This document shows positions 34,901 to 43,651 of a stretch of DNA of 64,000 bases, in pieces (position 1 is the first letter of the stretch; each line of letters starts with the position of its first letter). The notes beneath the pieces are model-generated. The model saw only the letters and a program-made list of their open reading frames with translations, ran no database searches and was not told the origin of the DNA. The stretch comes from JAISGQ01 sp045536305 (lineage in GTDB: Bacteria > Bacillota > Clostridia > Oscillospirales > Acutalibacteraceae), in NCBI GenBank assembly GCA_045536305.1, contig JAZSNH010000081.1, positions 1 to 64,000 of the forward strand. The letters run 5' to 3'. Made by a program: the position numbers and the translations under genes.

Positions 34901-34919
34901 GGCCGCTTACATGTAAAAT
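34890..34919 (+). promoter_or_regulatory. Promoter of the XRE/epimerase unit
   Basis: TTGAAT, 18-base spacer, TAAAAT. Confidence 0.55.
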
Positions 34920-34940
34920 ACTGAAAAAAGGAGGTATATC

Positions 34941-35483
34941 ATGCTTAATGAGAATATAAAACTGTTACGGAATGCGAAAGGCTATTCTCAGGAGGAGCTG
35001 GCGGAAAAGCTCGATGTAGTCAGACAGACGGTCTCAAAATGGGAAAAGGGATTATCTGTGCCCGATGCGGGAATGCTTCTCAAAATAGCGGAGGCGCTGG
35101 ATACAGAGGTCAATGTGCTGTTGTCTGCGGACAGTGTTGAGGCTAAGAGTGAGGATGCGATAGATACTATTGCCAAAAAGCTTGAGCTGTTGAACGAACA
35201 ATTTGAAAAACAGCAGGAAAACAGAAGAAAGAATCGAAGGATAATCTTTGGTGTTATAGCTTTGGTCGCGTTGCTTGACATTGTGTGTAAGCTTATCGGA
35301 CTTATCAATCGCTGTACGCTGAATGCCTCAACAGATGCATCTCAGTCGATTATCGGCGGTGCAGACGGACCGACCACGATATTGGTATCAAAAATAAATG
35401 TAAACGGATGGTCAATTGTATTTCCTGTGCTTATTTTGGCGGCGGCTGTAATAGGTATCAGCCGGACGGGACGCAAGCGATGA
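34941..35483 (+). CDS. Membrane-anchored XRE-family regulator with GGADGPT loop
   Basis: The product (180 residues) begins with a Cro/C1 helix-turn-helix (residues 5-60, core SQEELAEKLDVVRQTVSKWEKG). A short coiled coil (72-95) and two membrane helices (101-122 and 157-174) follow. The loop between the helices, which should face outside, carries SIIGGADGPTTI (136-147). That motif is otherwise familiar from the beta subunit of Na+-pumping decarboxylases, where its Asp takes part in Na+ transport. AAAGGAGG precedes the ATG. It may sense a signal at the membrane and control its own promoter and the epimerase gene 46 bases downstream. Confidence 0.85.
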   Translation: MLNENIKLLRNAKGYSQEELAEKLDVVRQTVSKWEKGLSVPDAGMLLKIAEALDTEVNVLLSADSVEAKSEDAIDTIAKKLELLNEQFEKQQENRRKNRRIIFGVIALVALLDIVCKLIGLINRCTLNASTDASQSIIGGADGPTTILVSKINVNGWSIVFPVLILAAAVIGISRTGRKR

Positions 35484-35529
35484 CTACAGGAGTGTAATTT
35501 GAATCAAGTAAAAAAAGGAGTACGCCTTT

Positions 35530-36429
35530 ATGAACATTCTTGTTACGGGAGGCACGGTTTTCGCAAGCCGATTTACAGCAGAATACTTTGTAAAAAAGGG
35601 TCATGAGGTTTATGTGCTGAACCGAAACACCAAACCGCAGTCAAATGGGGTAAAGCTTATAGAAGCAGACAGGCATAAACTCGGCGACACTCTGAAAAAT
35701 TATGATTTTGATGCAGTGCTCGATGTGGCATCCTATAACGAAACGGACGTATCAGAGCTCGCAGAGGCTCTGGGAGAAGTAAAGCAGTACATATTTATAA
35801 GCTCAAGCGCCGTATATCCCGAAACACTGCCTTGGCCCTTCAGAGAAAGTCAGAAATGCGGACAAAACAAATACTGGGGAGAGTATGGGACAAATAAGCT
35901 GAGTGCGGAAAAAACTGTTACAGAAAAATATCCGCATGCATATATAATACGTCCGCCATATCTGTATGGGCCTATGAATAATTTGTACCGCGAGGCATTT
36001 GTGTTCGAATGTGCGGAAAAAGGGCTGCCGTTTTATATGCCCGAAAATGATAAGATGAAGCTGCAGTTTTTTCACATAGAGGATATGTGCAGATTTATGG
36101 AGATACTTCTTGAAAGAAAGCCTTCACAGCGCATATTCAATGTGGGGAACGAAGAAACGATAAGTATAAAGGACTGGGTCATGCTTTGTTATCGTACACT
36201 CGGAAAAACGCCTCAGATAAGATATGTCGGAAAAGAAATAAACCTTCGCAGCTATTTCCCGTTTTTGGATTATGAATATAAGCTCGATGTTTCCGAAATG
36301 AAAAGACTGATGAGCGATACCGTGCCTTTGGAAGAGGGTCTAAAGGAATCGTACAAATGGTACAGGGAAAATCGTGAGCTTGTAAGAAAAAAGCCGCTTC
36401 TTGAATTTATCGAATCGCTCGCTCAATAA
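35530..36429 (+). CDS. NAD-dependent epimerase/dehydratase family protein
   Basis: The product (299 residues) is an extended short-chain dehydrogenase. It has a Rossmann start ILVTGGTVFASRF (a TGGTxFxG variant), active-site residues in SSSAVYP and YGTNKLSAE (Tyr-x3-Lys), and RPPYLYGP. The TGGTxFxG start resembles atypical members, such as chloroplast RNA-binding-like reductases, more than UDP-galactose epimerase. Substrate unknown, probably a nucleotide sugar. It follows the XRE gene closely and likely shares its transcript. AAAAAGGAG lies before the ATG. Confidence 0.85.
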   Translation: MNILVTGGTVFASRFTAEYFVKKGHEVYVLNRNTKPQSNGVKLIEADRHKLGDTLKNYDFDAVLDVASYNETDVSELAEALGEVKQYIFISSSAVYPETLPWPFRESQKCGQNKYWGEYGTNKLSAEKTVTEKYPHAYIIRPPYLYGPMNNLYREAFVFECAEKGLPFYMPENDKMKLQFFHIEDMCRFMEILLERKPSQRIFNVGNEETISIKDWVMLCYRTLGKTPQIRYVGKEINLRSYFPFLDYEYKLDVSEMKRLMSDTVPLEEGLKESYKWYRENRELVRKKPLLEFIESLAQ

Positions 36430-36438
36430 TATTACCGC

Positions 36439-36473
36439 AAAAAAACGCCGTGTATCATCTGCGATACACGGCG
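36439..36473 (-). terminator. Terminator of murA
   Basis: CGCCGTGTATC and GATACACGGCG arms; minus-strand tail of seven T. It may also stop the convergent epimerase transcript. Confidence 0.9.
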
Positions 36474-36507
36474 GTTCAGTATACGAAAAACGATGGTTAA
36501 ATTTATT

Positions 36508-37770
36508 TTAATCGGGGAAGGAGCGTCTTGTAATGTCCGCGCCGCATTTGGTGAGCTTGTCGATCATATTCTCGTAACCGCGCTCGATATGATAAATATC
36601 ACCGATAGAGGTGGTTCCCTCTGCGGCCATAGCTGCAATTACCATAGCAGCACCGCCGCGAAGATCGGTAGCATTAACGGGAGCACCGTGCAGGGCTTTT
36701 ACGCCGTCATAAATAGCGATCTTTCCGTCAACGCTTACCTGAGCGCCCATCTTGCGAAGCTCGTCAACATACTGGAACCTGTTGTCCCATACACCCTCCG
36801 TAAGAATGCTGACTCCGTCGGCAATAGCCATAAGAACGCCTATCTGAGGCTGCATATCGGTGGGAAAGCCGGGATGAGGCATGGTTTTTACATTACAGCG
36901 AGAAAGAGGCTTGTCCCTCATGACTCGTACAGCGTCATCGTATTCCTCTACCTTACAGCCCATATCGATAAGCTTTGCGGTAATAGTTTCAAGATGCTTG
37001 GGTGTGACATTTTCTATTGTAACGTCACCGCCTGTAGCGGCAGCCGCAACCATGTATGTTCCGGCCTCTATCTGGTCGGGAATGACATAGTAGGTAGAGC
37101 CTCCAAGCTCCTTTACGCCTCTTATTTTGATAGTGCCTGTGCCTGCGCCGAGAATATCCGCACCTATGGAGTTGAGGAAGTTTGCAAGGTCAACAATATG
37201 CGGCTCTCTTGCGGCATTTTCAATTATGGTAAGACCTTCGGCTCTTACCGCAGCGAGCATAATATTGATGGTTGCACCGACAGATACGATGTCAAGGTAT
37301 ATTCTGCTTCCGGAAAGCTTTTCTGCCTGAAGCTCGACCATGCCTTCGTCAACAGTATATGTGGCACCGAGAGCCTCAAATCCCTTCAGATGCTGATCTA
37401 TCGGGCGAACTCCAAAATAGCATCCGCCGGGAAGCGGAACGCGAGCCTTGCAGTAGCGTCCGAGAAGCGCGCCGTAAAGATAATAGGAAGCGCGCATTTT
37501 TTTGACCATATCATGATCGGCGATATGTGTGTTGATCGGTCTGGGGTCGATCTCAAGTACTGAGGGCTCGGGTCTTGAAACGATTGCGCCAAGGCTCTTT
37601 AAAATCTCAGACAGGACATTTACGTCGCTGATATCGGGAAGGTTTTCAATACGGCATACATCGCCCGCGAGAATAGTTGCAGGAATAATAGCAACTGCCG
37701 CATTTTTTGCGCCGCCGACCGTAATGCTGCCGTGCAGTGTGGTCGGGCCGTTTATAACGAATTTATCCAA
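36508..37770 (-). CDS. murA: UDP-N-acetylglucosamine 1-carboxyvinyltransferase (MurA)
   Basis: The product (420 residues) carries out the first committed step of peptidoglycan synthesis, adding enolpyruvate to UDP-GlcNAc. The catalytic cysteine loop PLPGGCYFG, the RPIDQHLKG segment and GGAKNA near the start are present, so it is active and fosfomycin-sensitive by motif. I choose the TTG at 37770, with AGGAG eleven bases before it. This gives the usual start and places the conserved lysine at 22 as in E. coli. A GTG at 37782 overlaps the ribosome site. Confidence 0.93.
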   Translation of the reverse strand: MDKFVINGPTTLHGSITVGGAKNAAVAIIPATILAGDVCRIENLPDISDVNVLSEILKSLGAIVSRPEPSVLEIDPRPINTHIADHDMVKKMRASYYLYGALLGRYCKARVPLPGGCYFGVRPIDQHLKGFEALGATYTVDEGMVELQAEKLSGSRIYLDIVSVGATINIMLAAVRAEGLTIIENAAREPHIVDLANFLNSIGADILGAGTGTIKIRGVKELGGSTYYVIPDQIEAGTYMVAAAATGGDVTIENVTPKHLETITAKLIDMGCKVEEYDDAVRVMRDKPLSRCNVKTMPHPGFPTDMQPQIGVLMAIADGVSILTEGVWDNRFQYVDELRKMGAQVSVDGKIAIYDGVKALHGAPVNATDLRGGAAMVIAAMAAEGTTSIGDIYHIERGYENMIDKLTKCGADITRRSFPD

Positions 37771-37983
37771 TGCGAAACGCACTCCTCTTGCTCTTTGTTT
37801 ATATGTTAAACATTTCCTGTTTTTTTAATCAGAGATAAATACATGAAATAAGCTGCAACAATAAAAGGCATATAATTGCCACAAGTGATTATAGCACTTA
37901 AGAAGACAAATGAAAAGGATAATTTTGATTTTAGAATATTATTAACGGCGGATTTACAAATTGTTTACATATAAACAGCAAAT

Positions 37984-38015
37984 AAGGTCGGCATCTATGG
38001 AAGAATGCCGACCTT
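37984..38015 (-). terminator. Hairpin after the M23 peptidase gene
   Basis: Perfect eleven-base arms AAGGTCGGCAT and ATGCCGACCTT, just past the stop codon; the T tail is weak. Confidence 0.6.
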
Positions 38016-38019
38016 TAGG

Positions 38020-39795
38020 TTATTTGTAATAGTTCATGGGGTTTTTGGTGTTGCCGTTGAGCCTGATCTCAAAATGAAGATGCGGACCTGTGGAGTTGCC
38101 GCTGTTTCCGACCTTGCCTATAGCCTGACCGGAAGAGACATATTGTCCCTTTGAGACACTTATCTTGCTCAGATGTGCATATCTTGTAAGATATCCGCTG
38201 CTGTGCTGAATATCCACGCAGTATCCATAGCTTGAGAACCAGCCGGCTCGTGTGACCTTTCCGCTTGCGGCGGCAACAACAGTTCGCCCGTATATGCCGC
38301 TGGTGGAAATGTCGATACCCTTGTGCAGCTTACCCCAACGCATGCCGTAATAGGATGAAACATGCTTTACACCGGGAACAGGCCATGTGAACATGCCTGT
38401 AGGGACTCTGCCGCCGCCGGAGGAGGAAGAACCGCCTGAGGAACCGCCCGAATATGAAGGCGGCTTCTTGGTGCCGACAACATAGACCTCATCGACCGGT
38501 GCCTTGAGCACCTCTGTCTTTATTACCTTTCGTGCCTGCTCAACACCGCCTACGTAAATTATCTCTTCGGTTATCTTGTTTGTGCCTTTTTGTCCTGCGG
38601 TTTTGAGCTTCTTATAGGTAGTGTATTTGGTTGAATCCTTAACGGTGGTCGAGTTGAACTTAACACTTACCGTATATTGGCGTACAACAACATATTTTAC
38701 CTCGAGCATAGGCTCTTTCGTTTCGACCTGTATCGTTTCGCCTGCAATAAGTCCGGTCTTCTCAAGTCCGGGATTGAGCTCATAGAGGCGCTCTTCGGTC
38801 ATGCCATAGGTCGAAAGCAGCTTTGAAACGGTATTGCTTGATTTTACTGTGTGAGATTTAACAACAGTTTTGGTGCCTCGTATGATATCGCGAAGCTCAC
38901 TTGTCGTTACAACGTCCTTTGCGGCAAACAGGCCGCTTTTTGTTTCTACATTCTGAATAAAGCTGAAGGTGCCGTTTTTTGATGTGTCTGTAAAGCCTTC
39001 GGTAAATTCGTCAAGAATAAAGCTTAAATCGCCTTCGCTTCGAATCGCACCGACAAGCTCGCCGTCAATAAACAGACCGTAAGCCTCCTCGATATCCTCG
39101 TTGCCGTAAAGCATGCTTTCGGCAAGCTGGGTGGAGTTTTTCATTCTGTTGGGCTCGACAGCGGCAAGCCTGTAGGTAGGCTCAAGGCTTTTGTCTATCT
39201 CGGCGCTTGTGCTTAAAAGCTCTGAGCTGACAAGCTGAGATGCTTCGGTAAAGGTGGTTTCGTCGGCTATGTATCCTATTGTTTCGCCGCCGCATTCCAC
39301 TGCAAGGGCATAATTTTTGCTGAAAACATTACTGATCGTTGTGCAGAGTATGATAACACAGATAACAGGAAGAATGATATTAAGTGCGCTGGCGAGAAAT
39401 GATCTGTGCTTTACGGCAGAGGCTGCTGCCGCTCCGATATGTGCCTTTGCAAAAGAAAGGGCACCGTCTTTTTTGGCGGCATCAAGCCTGGGCTTAGCCG
39501 TCTGAAATTCTTCTTTTATTTCAGCAAAGGTTTTTTTGGTGGTATGCACGGGCTGAACCACCGCAGAATCGAACCCGCGTGCAATAAATCTTCCGCAGGG
39601 TCTGAGGATTTTCTTTGTCTTTCTGATCACCATGTTGACTTTGCGCTGGATCTGCATGCCGTAAAGGCAGCACAAGCGGTAAAGCCAGGTGAAAAAGCTT
39701 TGTCGGGGAGTGTCTGAATTGTTGAGCCCATGCATTGACTTCCTTGAAAACATCGAGCCGATCGCGGCGGCTGCTCCGTTCAGGAGGTTAAACAT
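38020..39795 (-). CDS. Membrane-anchored M23 peptidase with LysM and G5 domains
   Basis: The product (591 residues) has a cytoplasmic head of about 135 residues, one membrane helix (about 138-158), a region of unknown fold, a LysM module near 310-350, and a G5 domain near 360-440. A Gly/Ser linker leads to a C-terminal LytM/M23 zinc endopeptidase with HKGIDIS and HLHFE. It should cut peptidoglycan cross-links outside the membrane. The cytoplasmic head is long for the family. I chose ATG 39795 (AGGAG ten bases upstream) over 39879. It stands downstream of luxS on the same strand, with a 170-base gap. Confidence 0.9.
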   Translation of the reverse strand: MFNLLNGAAAAIGSMFSRKSMHGLNNSDTPRQSFFTWLYRLCCLYGMQIQRKVNMVIRKTKKILRPCGRFIARGFDSAVVQPVHTTKKTFAEIKEEFQTAKPRLDAAKKDGALSFAKAHIGAAAASAVKHRSFLASALNIILPVICVIILCTTISNVFSKNYALAVECGGETIGYIADETTFTEASQLVSSELLSTSAEIDKSLEPTYRLAAVEPNRMKNSTQLAESMLYGNEDIEEAYGLFIDGELVGAIRSEGDLSFILDEFTEGFTDTSKNGTFSFIQNVETKSGLFAAKDVVTTSELRDIIRGTKTVVKSHTVKSSNTVSKLLSTYGMTEERLYELNPGLEKTGLIAGETIQVETKEPMLEVKYVVVRQYTVSVKFNSTTVKDSTKYTTYKKLKTAGQKGTNKITEEIIYVGGVEQARKVIKTEVLKAPVDEVYVVGTKKPPSYSGGSSGGSSSSGGGRVPTGMFTWPVPGVKHVSSYYGMRWGKLHKGIDISTSGIYGRTVVAAASGKVTRAGWFSSYGYCVDIQHSSGYLTRYAHLSKISVSKGQYVSSGQAIGKVGNSGNSTGPHLHFEIRLNGNTKNPMNYYK

Positions 39796-39963
39796 GCTGT
39801 ATAAGCTCCTCTCTTTGTGAAGATGGAAGGTTACAAAATTGTAACTTCTGGAGATTATTATATCAGCTTTTGTCTCCATTTCAACCCTTCGATGAAATTT
39901 TCTGCCAATTACGGCAAATATAATTCACAAAGATGAATGCTATTTAGGAAAATCAACAATGAA

Positions 39964-40422
39964 TCACAGGTAAAAAATGTTGTTTTCTGTCCATGCACTG
40001 ATTACATCGGTGTAACCGGAAGCGATTATTTTAGCGCCGATAAGGTCGTGCTCGAGATAATTTCCGCATTCCTCGGGGAGCGAAGCACCGGGTATAGGCT
40101 CGTCCCATATACTGATTTTCAGAAAGGTATCCTTTACAAGAGCGACAACCTCGGCATCGCTCATATTCCTTGTAAGAAGGTAAAAGCCTGTACGACAGCC
40201 CATGGGACCGAAGTATACTATATTATCTGCATAAGAGCTGTTGCGGAGAATAGTTGCGCCAAGGTGTTCGACGGTATGCATGGCGGCCTGCTCCATGTAG
40301 GGAGGTGTGTTGGGCTTGACGGTGCGAATATCCCATGTGTCTATCCCGTTATCTCGGCGGGAAATATAAAGACCGCAGTCAAGCTTGTTGTGGTCAACGG
40401 TAAAGCTCGCGATTTTTTTCAT
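39964..40422 (-). CDS. luxS: S-ribosylhomocysteine lyase LuxS
   Basis: The enzyme (152 residues) splits S-ribosylhomocysteine into homocysteine and DPD, the precursor of autoinducer-2. The metal site HTVEH, the catalytic cysteine in GPMGCRTG and the DHNKLDCG N-terminal motif are all present. ATG 40422 has GAAAGG at a fitting distance; an ATG at 40434 is too close. A TATAAT box lies at 40459-40464 on the minus strand. With no AI-2 receptor gene nearby, a role in methyl-cycle detoxification is enough to explain it. Confidence 0.96.
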   Translation of the reverse strand: MKKIASFTVDHNKLDCGLYISRRDNGIDTWDIRTVKPNTPPYMEQAAMHTVEHLGATILRNSSYADNIVYFGPMGCRTGFYLLTRNMSDAEVVALVKDTFLKISIWDEPIPGASLPEECGNYLEHDLIGAKIIASGYTDVISAWTENNIFYL

Positions 40423-40547
40423 CAAAGGCTGCATCCTTTCACTTGTGTTTTTTGCAATATTATATACCATAATAGATAATATTGCTATGAAATTGTGTGA
40501 GCATACTGAAAAATAATCGCACGAGTATGTATTGCACCAGTTTTTGC

Positions 40548-40576
40548 TTGTAAAAGCTATAAAGTTGTGTTATGAT
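40548..40576 (+). promoter_or_regulatory. Promoter of the V-type ATPase operon
   Basis: TTGTAA, 17-base spacer, TATGAT, 70 bases before the first start codon. Confidence 0.6.
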
Positions 40577-40645
40577 AATCAGTAAGCGAAACAAGCAAAG
40601 CAGACCGAAATCTGCACTTCACCGCAGAAAGGTGGTTAATATAAT

Positions 40646-40957
40646 TTGGCAAAGGAATCAATAAAACTGATCGAAGAAGCCGAAAATGCCGCTTATGAAG
40701 CAGAGATACATGCACAGGCACAGGCGGCGGAGATCATAGCGGAGGCAAAGCAGAGAGCGAGCGCCGCACACGATGAAGCAATCGCGAAAGCGAAGAAGAT
40801 CGTGGATCAGGCGAAAAACAATGCAAACAGCAATGCTGATACACTGCAGAAAAACAGCATGCAGGAAAGCATGGCGGCAGCTGAGAGCTTAAAGGCACAG
40901 GCAAAGGAGAAGCTTTCCACCGCAGTCGATATTGTTATTGCAGATATTATCAATTAG
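40646..40957 (+). CDS. V-type ATPase subunit G/H-like peripheral-stalk protein
   Basis: The product (103 residues) is nearly all alpha-helical with Ala/Glu/Lys/Gln heptads, as in the stalk subunit of A/V-type ATPases that pairs with subunit E. It starts at TTG after AAAGGTGG. As first gene of the operon, just before subunit I, it sits where such stalk genes are usually found (ntpF in Enterococcus). Sequence identity in this family is low, so the call rests on shape and position. Confidence 0.85.
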   Translation: MAKESIKLIEEAENAAYEAEIHAQAQAAEIIAEAKQRASAAHDEAIAKAKKIVDQAKNNANSNADTLQKNSMQESMAAAESLKAQAKEKLSTAVDIVIADIIN

Positions 40958-40997
40958 GTAATACGACCCACTCTTTCAAAGAAGGGAGGAATGTCGT

Positions 40998-43010
40998 ATG
41001 GCAAAGCTCAAAATGTTGAAGATCGGCGTGTACGGACTGCAGAGCGACCGCAAGTCGGTGCTTGAAAAGCTGCAGAGAATGGGCGTCGTTGAGATCGAGG
41101 ATGTCAAGGCTCCGGAGGATAAGATAAAGATAAACACCTCCCAGCAGATCGAAAGCTTTTCGAATGTTATAGATGTTTTTGAAAAGGCGATAGATATTCT
41201 CGACCGCTATACGGAGTATAAGCCGAAAATGCTCGAATCCTATCGAGGCAGACCCATCATGAGCAATGATGAGTTCATGTCGATTGTCGAGCGTTCCGAC
41301 AGAAACATAGAGCGATGTTACGGCATACTGAGAAAAGAAAAACAGATCGAAGAGCTGAAGACTGACATTCTTCGTCTGGAGCTTCGCACAGAAGCACTCA
41401 GACCATGGCTCGAGCTTGATGTTTCCATGCGTTTTGCGGGAACAAGGAGTACAAAGACCTTTATCGGAACAGTACCGGGAATACACACGGCACAGTCGAT
41501 AAAGGCACTGATCGCACAGAAGGATCCAAACCTTACGCTGTTTGATGCGGAAACATCAGGACAGCTTGCAGATTCCACCTGCGTATTTATCGTAGCTCAC
41601 GAAAGTATTGAGCAGGAGATGGAAACTGCGCTTCGTTCCATAGGCTTTGCGAGACCTCCGGAGGTAAGCAAGCGTTCGCCGAAGGAGAGCATGGCGATAC
41701 TTGAGGAGCGAATAGAAAAGGCAAGGGGACAGATCGAAGAAAACGAAGAGGGCATAAAGCACTATGCCTACAGACGAGAGCTGTTTGCACAGATGCTCGA
41801 CTACTATACGATACGCAGAGAAAAGTATGAAATGCTCGGTCGCCTGTCCTGTACAAGGCATGCGTTTATACTGGAAGGCTGGGTACCGAAAAAGGCATAC
41901 GAGCGGCTTAAAACAGAAATCGAGCCACTCGGGGCGCATATAGAGCAGATCGAACCCTGCGTTAAGGAAACCGCGCCTACCGCATTAAAGAACGGACCGA
42001 TATCCGAAGGCGGCGAATCGGTAGTACAGATGTACTCGATGCCGAACAAAAAGGATATCGACCCAACACCGATACTTGCGTTTTTCTATTATATGCTGTT
42101 CGGACTGATGCTGGGCGATGCCTGCTACGGAATTATAATGGTATTGGCTTGCGGCGGTGTTCTGCTGTTCCTCAGGCCGGAGGGCAGCGCAAGAAGGAAC
42201 ATGAAGCTGTTTATGTTCTCGGGGTTGAGTGCAGTGTTCTGGGGTGTGGTGTTCGGAAGCTATTTCGGCGACCTGCCGAATGTTATAGCGAAAACCTTCT
42301 ATGGCGCTACTGAAAACGTGATAAAGCCTCTGTGGTTCGATCCTATAAACGATCCTGTAAGTATGCTTCTGTTTTCCGTGGCGATCGGTATAATCCATGT
42401 ATTTACCGGTCTGCTCCTCGGTGTGATAACAAATTTAAAAAACAAGGATTTCCTCGCCGCATTGGGCGACTGTGTATCGTGGCTGCTGCTTTTGGGCGGC
42501 GGTATCACCTACGCGCTGAATATGCTGCTGGGAGTATTCGGCAGAGAGGATATAATCACCATACCTCCGCTGGCGCAGAAAATAGGTCTTTGGTGCGTTA
42601 TCGCAGGACTTATAATGGTGCTTTTCCTGTCGGGACGTTCAAAGAACCCTGTTAAGAGCCTTATAAAGGGTGCGTACAACCTGTACGGAGCAATGAACTA
42701 CCTGTCGGATTTCCTGTCCTATTCGAGAATCCTCGCTTTAGCTCTTGCAACATCGGTTATCAGCCAGGTGTTCAACACCATCGGTTCCATGTTCGGAGGC
42801 GGCGTGACAGGCGCAATAATAATGGTAATCGTCTGTGTAATAGGACACATTCTTAATATACTCATAAGTCTTATCGGCTGCTATGTGCATACCTGCAGAC
42901 TTCAGTATGTTGAATTTTTCGGTAAATTTTATGAGGGCGGCGGACGTGAATTCAAGCCGTTCTCTGCAAAGACAAAAACCTTTAAATTTGAGGAGGAAAA
43001 AGAATTATGA
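40998..43010 (+). CDS. ntpI: V-type ATPase subunit I (membrane a-subunit)
   Basis: The product (670 residues) has a soluble N-terminal half with coiled coils (to about residue 355) and a C-terminal half with about seven to eight membrane helices. The key helix with the ion-path arginine is visible in YLSDFLSYSRILALALATSV. It forms the static half-channel next to the proteolipid ring and ties the stalks to the membrane. GGGAGG precedes the ATG; the stop overlaps the ntpK start by four bases. Confidence 0.95.
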   Translation: MAKLKMLKIGVYGLQSDRKSVLEKLQRMGVVEIEDVKAPEDKIKINTSQQIESFSNVIDVFEKAIDILDRYTEYKPKMLESYRGRPIMSNDEFMSIVERSDRNIERCYGILRKEKQIEELKTDILRLELRTEALRPWLELDVSMRFAGTRSTKTFIGTVPGIHTAQSIKALIAQKDPNLTLFDAETSGQLADSTCVFIVAHESIEQEMETALRSIGFARPPEVSKRSPKESMAILEERIEKARGQIEENEEGIKHYAYRRELFAQMLDYYTIRREKYEMLGRLSCTRHAFILEGWVPKKAYERLKTEIEPLGAHIEQIEPCVKETAPTALKNGPISEGGESVVQMYSMPNKKDIDPTPILAFFYYMLFGLMLGDACYGIIMVLACGGVLLFLRPEGSARRNMKLFMFSGLSAVFWGVVFGSYFGDLPNVIAKTFYGATENVIKPLWFDPINDPVSMLLFSVAIGIIHVFTGLLLGVITNLKNKDFLAALGDCVSWLLLLGGGITYALNMLLGVFGREDIITIPPLAQKIGLWCVIAGLIMVLFLSGRSKNPVKSLIKGAYNLYGAMNYLSDFLSYSRILALALATSVISQVFNTIGSMFGGGVTGAIIMVIVCVIGHILNILISLIGCYVHTCRLQYVEFFGKFYEGGGREFKPFSAKTKTFKFEEEKEL

Positions 43011-43630
43011 ATTTCTTTACTGAAAATGGCGGACTTATTTTTTCATTTCTCGGCGCAGCACTGGCAACACTGCTCCCCGGTATCGGCTCGGCAATAGGTG
43101 TTTCCCGTGCAGGCAGCGCAGCTGCAGGCGTTGTTACAGATGACCCGAAAAAATTCTCCAAGGTACTCATTCTCCAGCTCCTTCCCAGTACCCAGGGTAT
43201 CTACGGCCTTCTGACAACATTCATTCTTCTGGCTCAGAATGGTATCATCAACGGCAAGACTCCTGACCTGTCAACAGGTATCCTTTACTTCATCGCATGT
43301 CTTCCCATCGCATTTGTCGGCTGGTACTCCGCAATTTATCAGGCAAACACCGCAGTTTCCGGTATTGCTATCGTTGCAAAGAAGCCCGACCAGCAGAGCA
43401 AGGGCATGATGCTGGCAGCAATGGTCGAGACCTACGCAATTTTTGCGGTTCTTATCTCTGTTCTTTCCATTCTCCAGATCGCACGTGCTGCAAACGCAGG
43501 CGATGTTGTTGATGCAATGAATATTATCTCCGGTGCAGACGTAAGCATCACCGACATGATCGCTTCCGCATCAGATACAGTAACTTCCGCATCTGACATC
43601 GCAGCTTCCATAGCTGACATCGTTGCTTAA
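43007..43630 (+). CDS. ntpK: V-type ATPase proteolipid subunit K
   Basis: The product (207 residues) is a fused double hairpin with four membrane helices. The second hairpin holds the ion carboxylate Glu141, while the first has Gln63 at the matching place, as in Enterococcus hirae NtpK. The further Na+ ligands of that pump, Leu61, Thr64, Gln65 and Gln110, are matched here by Leu59, Thr62, Gln63 and Gln112. I infer Na+ transport. An extra tail of about 35 residues (Ala/Ser/Asp-rich) follows the last helix and is not usual. Confidence 0.95.
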   Translation: MNFFTENGGLIFSFLGAALATLLPGIGSAIGVSRAGSAAAGVVTDDPKKFSKVLILQLLPSTQGIYGLLTTFILLAQNGIINGKTPDLSTGILYFIACLPIAFVGWYSAIYQANTAVSGIAIVAKKPDQQSKGMMLAAMVETYAIFAVLISVLSILQIARAANAGDVVDAMNIISGADVSITDMIASASDTVTSASDIAASIADIVA

Positions 43631-43651
43631 TATATTTCGGGAGGTCATAAG

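Noticed and set aside
36493..37563. A plus-strand open frame of 356 codons
   Set aside because: It is antisense to murA, which has full family motifs; the frame has low-complexity Cys/Ser/His content typical of shadows.
39964..40422. Complete AI-2 quorum-sensing system
   Set aside because: Only luxS is present; no LsrB, LuxP or dCACHE receptor gene is nearby, so methyl-cycle recycling suffices.
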